Assembly: GCF_023078335.1 (NCBI RefSeq)
Contig: NZ_CP095550.1
Location: 3,578,001 to 3,642,000, forward strand
Direction of reading: 5' to 3'
Source: Metabacillus endolithicus
GTDB taxonomy: Bacteria > Bacillota > Bacilli > Bacillales > Bacillaceae
Length of the DNA stretch: 64,000 nt
Below the pieces are notes generated by a model. The model saw nothing but the letters and a program-made list of their open reading frames with translations. It did no database searches and was not told the origin of the DNA. Of this stretch, positions 57,362-64,000 are shown in pieces. The position numbers were made by a program, and so were the translations under genes. The first letter of the stretch is position 1; the number at the start of each line of letters is the position of its first letter.

Positions 57362-58760
57362 ATGCATACGATGCCTATTAATTCTTTTGAAAACTATCCG
57401 ATGAGCTGGAAACCATCAATTAATAAGAATGAAAAACCTATTTATAAAGCTCTTGCGAGACAATTGGAACAGGATATAGTAAATGGCGTTTTATTACCAG
57501 GAACAAAACTTCCTCCACAAAGAGAACTGGCTGATTTTTTGGATTTGAATTTAAGTACCATTTCAAAAGCTTTTAAGGTTTGTGAGTTAAAGGTACTTGT
57601 TAAGTGCATCTGTAGGAAGTGGTACATTTGTATCGTATGATGCGTTATCGAATGCATACTTACTTGAAGATACAAAGCCGAAGCATTTAATTGAAATGGG
57701 GGCAACACTACCAGATAATGCTTCTTTTGAGCCACTGCTACTTCAACTAAAAAGTATGGTACAAGAGGCAGATTATGAAAAATGGTTTGGGTATGGTCGG
57801 GCTGGCGAAAGCCATTGGCAAAAGGATGCAGCTGTAAAGCTAATTCGAAGAGGTGGGTTTGAAACAACCGTTGAGTCCATTTTATTTGCAAATGGAGCTC
57901 AAAATGCGATTGCTGCAACCTTGGCAAGTCTTTGTAAGCCAGGAGATCGCATTGGAGTTGACCATCATACATACCCAGGCTTAAAAACAGTTGCATCAAT
58001 GCTTAGTGTGCAAATAGTACCGATAAAATCAGAGAACTATGAAATGAGTCCAACGTCCTTTGAATATGCGTGTAAAAATGAAAACATTAAAGGAATTTAC
58101 TTGATTCCAGATTATCATAATCCCACAGCTACCTTTATGTCTGTTGAGAATCGTAAAAGTATTGCAGCTATAGCAAAAAAGTATAAACAATTCGTGATAG
58201 AAGATGCATCGTACCATCTTCTGGGTAAAAAACCACTTCCAGCAGTTGCATCATTTGCTCCAGAGCAGGTTATCTATATTGCAAGTTTATCTAAATCATT
58301 AGCACCAGGCTTACGACTAGCTTATGTTGCAGTGCCGAATCAGTATAAGGAACCTATTTCAAAGGCGCTATATAATCTAAATATCACAGTTTCTCCGCTA
58401 TTAGCAGAACTTTCAGCACGTACAATTGTATCGAACCAATTTGAACTCTTAATTGAGGGTCATCAAGAACAAGCTATTCGCAGAAACAGAATCGTAGACC
58501 GGTATTTTGCAGATTATAAGTGTTTAGGTGCTGAAACAGGTATCTTTCGTTGGTTGTTACTTCCCGGGAAGATGACAGGTGCTGAATTTGAAACATTGGC
58601 AGCACAAGAGGGAGTACAAGTGTATGCGGCAGAACGCTTTGTCGTTGGAAATAGTAGTCCAGATAGAGCAGTAAGGATTTCTGTGTGTGCACCAAATACG
58701 CTTGAGGAGCTTGAGCGAGGATTGGAGATCCTGAAACGTTTGCTAAATAATGTTACCTAA
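57362..58760 (+). pseudogene. MocR/PdxR-type regulator (GntR HTH fused to aminotransferase domain), one frameshift
   Basis: About 465 aa when joined, normal for MocR proteins. GntR-type wHTH at residues 20-90 (GTKLPPQRELADFLDLNLSTISKAF), then a fold-type I PLP domain with IEDASYHLLG and the lysine in IASLSKSLAPGLRLAY. One extra base lies near 57590-57600: the wHTH frame ends CELKVL and the next frame resumes LSASVGSGTFVSYD. PLP-binding residues are kept, so a cofactor-linked sensor role is likely. An MFS transporter gene follows after a terminator and is the probable target. The indel is probably a sequence error. Confidence 0.83.
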
Positions 58761-58769
58761 TATTGTTTG

Positions 58770-58802
58770 CCATACAATTATTATATTGTATGGTCTTTTT
58801 TG
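58770..58802 (+). terminator. Terminator after the MocR-type gene
   Basis: CCATACAAT (58770-58778) pairs perfectly with ATTGTATGG (58785-58793), followed by a T run. Confidence 0.85.
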
Positions 58803-58860
58803 TGCGTGGTATGATGATTCAAAATCTAGTTGGAGGTTTTATAGAAAGGTAGGGAAGATT

Positions 58861-60165
58861 ATGTTACAGAAAAAAAGTTTAAAAGTGTTAGACGACAAAA
58901 CAGATTCGTTGCTTTCTGCCGAAAAACGAAAAATGTTATACAAGAGGACATTATTTGTTGTAAGTATTTCACAAATTTTTGGTGGTGCGGGGTTAGCTGC
59001 TGGAGTCACTGTGGGGGCACTTCTTGCTCAGCAAATGCTCGGTACTGAAGCGTTCGCTGGGCTTCCTTCAGCATTACTTACTTTAGGGTCAGCAGGAGCA
59101 GCTTTATTTGTTGGGAGACTTTCACAGGAGTTTGGACGTCGACTCGGTCTGACAGCGGGTTTTATAATCGGTGGACTTGGAGCCATAGGAGTTATAATTG
59201 CTGCAATCATAAATAGTGTTTTCCTTCTATTTACTTCCCTATTAGTTTATGGTGCAGGATCAGCAACAAATTTACAAGCACGTTATGCAGGGACTGACTT
59301 AGCGAATCGTAAACAGCGAGCAACTGCTATTAGTACGACAATGGTTTTTACAACATTTGGTGCGGTTGCAGGTCCAAATTTAGTGAATGTGATGGGGGAT
59401 TTTGCCCTTTCTATTGGCGTTCCATCACTTGCAGGTCCCTTCATTTTAGCAGGAGCAGCATACATCTTAGCAGGTATTGTCCTGTTCATCATGCTTCGTC
59501 CTGATCCATTACTTATAGCAAAAACGATAGAAGCGTCCAACTTAGATTCTAGTGATAAAGCAAGTTTGGAAACAGCTGGAAATATAGAAAACAAAAGAGG
59601 CGTAATTGTTGGCGCAACGATTATGGTGCTTACTCAAATTGTCATGGTTGCTCTTATGACAATGACACCAGTTCATATGAGACATCATGGACATAGCTTG
59701 GGTGCAGTAGGTCTTGTTATTGGTTTTCATATAGGTGCGATGTATCTCCCTTCTTTGTTTACTGGTATTCTTGTTGATAAATTGGGGCGTACCGCGATGG
59801 CTATTGCTTCTGGAGCAACACTGCTGTTGGCAGGTATAATAGGAGCATTTGCACCGGGGGATTCAATGGTTCTTTTAGTAATCTCTCTTTCTTTACTTGG
59901 ATTAGGATGGAATTTTGGTTTGATAAGTGGAACTGCGCTTATTGTTGATTCCACAAAAACTTCCACAAGAGCTAAAACTCAAGGTACAGTTGACGTATTA
60001 ATTGCGTTATCAGGAGCTGCTGGCGGAGCTTTGTCTGGAATGGTCGTGGCAGGTTCTAGTTATCTAACGTTATCATTAGCAGGAGGGATTTTATCTTTAT
60101 TACTGGTTCCAGTGGTGATATGGTCACGAAGAGGTGAAAATAGTAGTATTTTAGTGAAAGAGTGA
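58861..60165 (+). CDS. MFS transporter, probable efflux pump
   Basis: 434 aa with 12 hydrophobic segments. The RLSQEFGRRLGL motif after helix 2 and DKLGRTAMAIASG after helix 8 are the MFS A-like motifs. A frame opens at 58750 but crosses the MocR terminator; ATG 58861 with GGTAGGGAAG is the start. Adjacent to a MocR-type regulator, it may export or import a compound sensed by that regulator. The substrate is unknown. Confidence 0.85.
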   Translation: MLQKKSLKVLDDKTDSLLSAEKRKMLYKRTLFVVSISQIFGGAGLAAGVTVGALLAQQMLGTEAFAGLPSALLTLGSAGAALFVGRLSQEFGRRLGLTAGFIIGGLGAIGVIIAAIINSVFLLFTSLLVYGAGSATNLQARYAGTDLANRKQRATAISTTMVFTTFGAVAGPNLVNVMGDFALSIGVPSLAGPFILAGAAYILAGIVLFIMLRPDPLLIAKTIEASNLDSSDKASLETAGNIENKRGVIVGATIMVLTQIVMVALMTMTPVHMRHHGHSLGAVGLVIGFHIGAMYLPSLFTGILVDKLGRTAMAIASGATLLLAGIIGAFAPGDSMVLLVISLSLLGLGWNFGLISGTALIVDSTKTSTRAKTQGTVDVLIALSGAAGGALSGMVVAGSSYLTLSLAGGILSLLLVPVVIWSRRGENSSILVKE

Positions 60166-60598
60166 TTTAAAGCAATAGAGTTGTGTAAATCTTTAATAAA
60201 GATAATCTGTTACAATAATAAAACGTTAACAAGCCCATTAAGAATGACTATATAACTAGATATTTTTATGGGAAATTTAATTTTATTTGTTATTTGTATA
60301 CAATACTTATACCTTTAAGTTCGACTGCTGTGCCCTTGCACCCAAACTTTTGCTAAGTCAACATTTCTTATCTTTTAAAAAAAACATTATTTCTGACTAA
60401 TATATATAGAATTTTTCTATGCTAGTTTATAAAATATATATATTTTATTTATATGTGAAATTGTATTACCGTTAATTATAGATCTACTTCACTCTCCATT
60501 CGGAAATATGAATACCCTTTCAAAAATGTATAGGAGGTGAAATCAAAGAATGGAATGATGTGATTTAGTCTAATTTTAAAAAATGAGGAGGGAAGACT
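60166..60598. other. 433-bp intergenic region, nothing clearly identified
   Basis: Very AT-rich. It has promoter-like TATA stretches near 60400-60450 and the ribosome binding site of the next gene. An AGGAGGTG at 60533 is not followed by a convincing start. Confidence 0.4.
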
Positions 60599-61405
60599 TT
60601 GAAGTTAGCTTATCCTTTTGGTACAAAGGAAACTATGGCTCCCCTTTTAGGCTATCGTGGAGATGAGGAAGAAGTGTTCAAACTTCTTAAAGAACTAGGG
60701 TATTCTGCAGTAGAACTATTTATTCGTAATCCTAGACTGATTGATTCATCGCAATTTGAAAGATCAGTTATTAAGACAGGAATTGAAATAGCTGGAATTG
60801 GAACAGGGCCTGTTGTTAGTGATGATAAGCTAACATTTACTGATGAAGAAAAGGTAATAAGGAAAGAAGCTGTTAACCGAACAAAGGAAATTATTGAGTT
60901 TGCATCACATTTTGGGAAACAGGTTTTTGTAGGAAAACTAAGAGGCAATATTAATAAAAATAATCCAGATCAATCATGGAAATGGATGTGTGAATCTTTA
61001 GAACAAATATGTGAACATGCTGAGAAATATCAAGTTAATGTTGCACTAGAGCCTCAAAATAGTGATGTTATAAACAATTTAAATAGAACACAAGAAGCTC
61101 TTAGATTTGTGAAAGATCTAAATCTACCAAACCTATCCCTTATGCTTGATGTTTATCATATGAACTTTGAAGATCAATCAATTAGTAATAACTTTTTTAA
61201 TGCAAAAGATCACTTTATTCATATTCATATTGCAGATAGTAATCGCCAAGCACCTGGTAACGATAAAATGAATTTTAAAGAGATTATTAACACATTAAGA
61301 GCTATTAATTATTCAAATTATATAACTCTTGAAATTTCACAAGGAACAAGTAGTTATCGAGAAGCTAAAGCATCTATAGAGTATTTGAAAACAGTAGGAG
61401 TGTAG
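60599..61405 (+). CDS. Sugar phosphate isomerase/epimerase (xylose isomerase-like TIM barrel)
   Basis: 268 aa. Fold-typical metal ligands are present: Glu in VALEPQNSD, Asp/His in LMLDVYHMNFED, His in FIHIHIADSNRQAPG and Glu in ITLEISQG. The HIADSNR.APG segment is typical of hydroxypyruvate isomerase/tagatose-epimerase-like members. Start TTG 60599 with GAGGAGGGAAG. It precedes a tripartite tricarboxylate-type transporter, so together they may use a sugar acid. It is not closely related to the isomerase at 22397. Confidence 0.85.
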   Translation: MKLAYPFGTKETMAPLLGYRGDEEEVFKLLKELGYSAVELFIRNPRLIDSSQFERSVIKTGIEIAGIGTGPVVSDDKLTFTDEEKVIRKEAVNRTKEIIEFASHFGKQVFVGKLRGNINKNNPDQSWKWMCESLEQICEHAEKYQVNVALEPQNSDVINNLNRTQEALRFVKDLNLPNLSLMLDVYHMNFEDQSISNNFFNAKDHFIHIHIADSNRQAPGNDKMNFKEIINTLRAINYSNYITLEISQGTSSYREAKASIEYLKTVGV

Positions 61406-61539
61406 TATGAATTGGGGAATAGTAGTTAACTAACGATTTTTCAAAGGAATGAAAGAAAGATATTTAAGCTAAAAAAATTTTTGGGGGATGCAAGAAAGAT
61501 TTCTATTTTTTATTTATTGTTGGAATTTGCATATTTAAT

Positions 61540-61553
61540 TGAAAAGGCTTACA
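61540..61553. promoter_or_regulatory. cre-like site upstream of tctC
   Basis: TGAAAAGGCTTACA differs from cre only at the central C. It lies 39 bp before the tctC start. Confidence 0.4.
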
Positions 61554-61591
61554 AATGTACAAATTCCAAGATTAATTAAGGAGGGGTTCGA

Positions 61592-62617
61592 TTGAAAAGG
61601 GTAAAAAATGGTTTACAGTTCTTATTAGTTCTAGGGTTAATTCTTCTATTGGCAGCTTGTGGAGAAGATAGTACTTCAGGGGAGGCTACAGGTGAAAGTA
61701 GTGGAGGTTCAGAGGAATTTGATATTAGCAACTATCCTAGTGAACAATTAGATTTCCTTATTGCATTCGGTCCAGGAGGAGGCAGTGATACGTTCTCACG
61801 TACAATTATTGACGTATTACAAAAGCATGAGCTTTATCCTGAGACAATCGTTCCTGAAAACATGGAAGGTGGAAGTGGTGCAATAGGTTATACGTACTTT
61901 AAAAATAACGCAAAAGGTGATCCATACTATATCACAACAACAAGTGGGAACTTTATTACAACACCACTAGTATCGGAAACTGAGTATGATCATAAAACAT
62001 TTACACCAGTTGGACTTTTAGCCTCTGATGATCAGGTACTGCTTGTAAATGCTGACTCAGAATATGAAACACTTGAAGATCTAATTAAAGCATCAAAAGA
62101 AAAAAAGATTAGTTTAGGTGGTACAGGGGCATATGGTCCGGATCGAATTGTTACATCTTTGCTAGAAGAATCTGCAAATACAACTTTTAACTATGTTCCG
62201 TTTGAAGTAGCAGGAGAGTTGGTAACAGGAGTGTTGTCTGGCAGTGTGGATGTTATGGTATCTAATCCTTCTGAAGTATTAGGTCAGATAGAATCTGGTG
62301 ATTTGCGAGCAATTGCATATTCAGCTGAGAAGCGCAATCCTAAATTACCAGAAGTTCCAACCTTTATTGAATCAGGTTATGATTTCAGTTTTTCGATTCC
62401 AAGAGCTGTATACCTGCCAGAAGATGTACCAGAGGAGGTTCGTCAATGGTGGGTGGACACTTTAAAGAAAGTTGTAGAAACTCCCGAATGGAAAGCTTAT
62501 TTAGATAATAATACGATGACAGATTATACATTATTCGGCGATGAATTTTCTACTTATATGGACGAAACTGTTGCAACTTTCGAGAGAGTACTTAAAGAAT
62601 CTGGTGCAATGGAATAG
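61592..62617 (+). CDS. tctC: Tripartite tricarboxylate transporter substrate-binding protein
   Basis: 341 aa. Signal peptide with lipobox LLLAAC (Cys near residue 23), then a Bug/TctC-type binding fold (LDFLIAFGPGGGSDTFSR, SLGGTGAYGPDRIVTSLL, SGSVDVMVSNPSEVLG). It captures carboxylates outside the cell for TctAB. TTG 61592 with AAGGAGGGG. Ligands of the family include citrate, other carboxylates and sugar acids; the specific one cannot be read here. A stem-loop separates it from tctB. Confidence 0.9.
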   Translation: MKRVKNGLQFLLVLGLILLLAACGEDSTSGEATGESSGGSEEFDISNYPSEQLDFLIAFGPGGGSDTFSRTIIDVLQKHELYPETIVPENMEGGSGAIGYTYFKNNAKGDPYYITTTSGNFITTPLVSETEYDHKTFTPVGLLASDDQVLLVNADSEYETLEDLIKASKEKKISLGGTGAYGPDRIVTSLLEESANTTFNYVPFEVAGELVTGVLSGSVDVMVSNPSEVLGQIESGDLRAIAYSAEKRNPKLPEVPTFIESGYDFSFSIPRAVYLPEDVPEEVRQWWVDTLKKVVETPEWKAYLDNNTMTDYTLFGDEFSTYMDETVATFERVLKESGAME

Positions 62618-62651
62618 TCAAATCAATCTATTAATTAATCTATAGATTAGG

Positions 62652-62682
62652 TGGCAACGGTGAATTGAAGTTCCCGTTGCCA
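62652..62682 (+). terminator. Attenuator stem-loop between tctC and tctB
   Basis: TGGCAACGG pairs perfectly with CCGTTGCCA. No T run. It repeats the binding-protein/stem-loop/membrane-gene layout of the ABC operons. Confidence 0.65.
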
Positions 62683-62713
62683 TAACTAAATAAATTATTT
62701 AGGATGATGATTA

Positions 62714-63169
62714 ATGAGATTTTGGTTAAATATAGCATTTTTTGTTTTTTCATTAATGTTTACTATCTATGGTTTAACTACTCTAAAATTTATGGCCGCA
62801 GCAGGAAGGCCTGGATCGGGATTTTTTCCAGTTGTAATAGGTAGTTTTTTAATCCTAACTACCGCTGTAAATGTTGTGAAAGATCTTAGAGAAATGAAGA
62901 AGAATGGGAAGATTGAATCAAGTGGAATTAATTTCGGTAAAGAAATTTTATGGACAATTATCGTGACAATTATCTTTGTATTCATTTTCAAATTCCTAGG
63001 TGGTCTACTGTCAATGATTTTGTTTATGCTTGGCATTTTGTTTATATACAATCGTGGAAAGCTATTACAAAATGCATTATACAGTGTGATATTTCCAGTC
63101 TTAATGTATATGTTATTCGAATGGCTTAATGCCGGATTACCTAAAGGGATTATCGATATAGGAATATAA
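62714..63169 (+). CDS. tctB: Tripartite tricarboxylate transporter small membrane subunit
   Basis: 151 aa with four hydrophobic segments (near 3-20, 38-55, 78-110 and 118-135) and the TctB-typical AAGRPGSGFFPVVIG stretch after helix 1. It is the small membrane partner of TctA. It follows tctC and precedes tctA by 22 bp. Start ATG 62714 with AGGATGATG. Confidence 0.88.
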   Translation: MRFWLNIAFFVFSLMFTIYGLTTLKFMAAAGRPGSGFFPVVIGSFLILTTAVNVVKDLREMKKNGKIESSGINFGKEILWTIIVTIIFVFIFKFLGGLLSMILFMLGILFIYNRGKLLQNALYSVIFPVLMYMLFEWLNAGLPKGIIDIGI

Positions 63170-63191
63170 TGTTGAGTTAGGGGAGACGTTT

Positions 63192-64000
63192 ATGACTGAA
63201 TTGTTTTCAAACCTAGCAACAGGACTATCAGTAGCCTTTTCGCCCCATAATTTATTGTTTTTAGTAATTGGTGTGTTCGTGGGTATGGTTGTAGGTATTT
63301 TTCCAGGGTTTGGTCCTTCTGCAGGTATTGCTATTTTATTACCGATGACGTTTGGTTTGGAACCAACAACAGCAATTATTATGCTTGCTGGTATCTATTA
63401 TGGATCAATGTACGGAGCAACCATCACTTCCATTTTAATTAACACACCTGGTGAAGCGGCTACAGTAGCGTCTACCATTGATGGTTATCCTTTGGCTAGG
63501 AATGGAAGGGCGGGCCCAGCACTTGTTATGCAGGCAGTTGCATCATTTGTGGGAGGTACAATTGGAGTTATTTTAATATGCGCATTTGCTCCATCCTTAT
63601 CAAATCTTGCATCGAGCTTTGGGCCGCCAGAGTATTTTATGATCATTGCATTAGGGTTGTTGTTGTTAACAACAATGATGGGTGAAAATAAATTGAATGG
63701 TCTTATTTCGGCCCTATTTGGATTTGCTATATCCACTGTCGGGGTAGATATCATTACAGGTGCACAGCGATATACCTTTGGCTCTCCAGAGTTAATAGGT
63801 GGCATTGATTTTGTTGTTATTGCAATAGGATTATTTGGTATCGGTGAATTATTATATTGTATTCATAGTGGTCTCCATCGGGAAGAGAAAAAAGATAGAA
63901 TTAAGGTAACATTTGGAGGAAAGGGTTTTTGGCCAGATGCAAAGGATTTTATTGAAAGTAAATTTACATTAATTCGTGGATCGATCTTAGGTTTTATTGG
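63192..64000 (+). CDS. tctA: Tripartite tricarboxylate transporter large permease subunit (partial, runs off the right edge)
   Basis: About 269 codons are in the window, of roughly 500 expected. ATG 63192 has GGGGAGACG before it. The TctA hallmark segments GIFPGFGPSAGIAILLP, GIYYGSMYGATITSILINTPGEAATVAST and DGYPLARNGRAGPALVMQAVASFVGG are all present, with several hydrophobic helices. It forms the transport channel with TctB, fed by TctC. The frame is open to the end of the window. Confidence 0.92.
   Translation, partial: MTELFSNLATGLSVAFSPHNLLFLVIGVFVGMVVGIFPGFGPSAGIAILLPMTFGLEPTTAIIMLAGIYYGSMYGATITSILINTPGEAATVASTIDGYPLARNGRAGPALVMQAVASFVGGTIGVILICAFAPSLSNLASSFGPPEYFMIIALGLLLLTTMMGENKLNGLISALFGFAISTVGVDIITGAQRYTFGSPELIGGIDFVVIAIGLFGIGELLYCIHSGLHREEKKDRIKVTFGGKGFWPDAKDFIESKFTLIRGSILGFI

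Overview
The window is AT-rich, uses AGGAGG-type ribosome binding sites and many TTG/GTG starts, has sigma-A type promoters and CcpA (cre)-like boxes, and carries genes close to Bacillus families (IolG, IolT, LytS/YesN, YwaC/SasA, FruR, TerC behind a yybP-ykoY riboswitch). It is a chromosomal accessory region of a Bacillaceae bacterium specialised in aromatic-amine and sugar use. Nothing points to a plasmid or an intact phage.

Layout. (1) 1-10.6 kb: meta-cleavage pathway for 4-hydroxyphenylacetate (4-HPA). An HpaG-type FAH protein, a GntR and a LysR regulator are on the minus strand. Divergent to them run a DapA-family aldolase, HpaE, HpaB, HpaD, a second aldehyde dehydrogenase, HpaC and a stand-alone FAD synthetase paralogue. 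(2) 10.9-20.4 kb: feeder functions, with two paralogous AraC regulators, an aldehyde dehydrogenase, a class III aminotransferase, a copper amine oxidase (two frameshifts), a small His-tailed membrane protein and an APC permease. Together they could import an aromatic amine such as tyramine, oxidise it to the aldehyde and the acid, and hand 4-HPA to the Hpa enzymes. (3) 20.4-33.7 kb: an inositol/sugar-type cluster (isomerase, IolG-like and second Gfo/Idh dehydrogenases, IolT-like porter, CUT2 ABC transporter). It is bracketed by two paralogous AraC genes and, outside them, by two ~174-bp direct repeats that end in a tRNA T-arm-like sequence, so it looks like a mobile or once-mobile island. (4) 33.7-37.4 kb: a PfkB-kinase remnant, a yybP-ykoY (Mn2+) riboswitch with TerC, a MerR regulator and a CorC/HlyC membrane protein. 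(5) 37.4-40.3 kb: a Gfo/Idh enzyme, then a TetR / small ORF / small alarmone synthetase / small ORF unit with three identical-class palindromic operators. (6) 40.4-45.6 kb: a FruR-like DeoR regulator and an Rbs-like CUT2 transporter whose promoter carries four 10-bp phased repeats. (7) 46.2-57.2 kb: a XylFII-LytS-YesN sensor system, two xylose-type binding proteins, XylG, XylH and a chemoreceptor. (8) 57.3-60.2 kb: a MocR regulator and an MFS transporter. (9) 60.6-64 kb: a sugar isomerase and a TctC-TctB-TctA transporter, with tctA cut by the right edge.

Eight genes are disrupted by about ten single-base indels (both gains and losses, several in G or C runs), while protein similarity continues across each break. 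I read most of these as sequence errors, although real decay or phase variation cannot be excluded from sequence alone. Several ABC-type loci share one design: binding-protein gene, then a strong stem-loop, then the membrane and ATPase genes.
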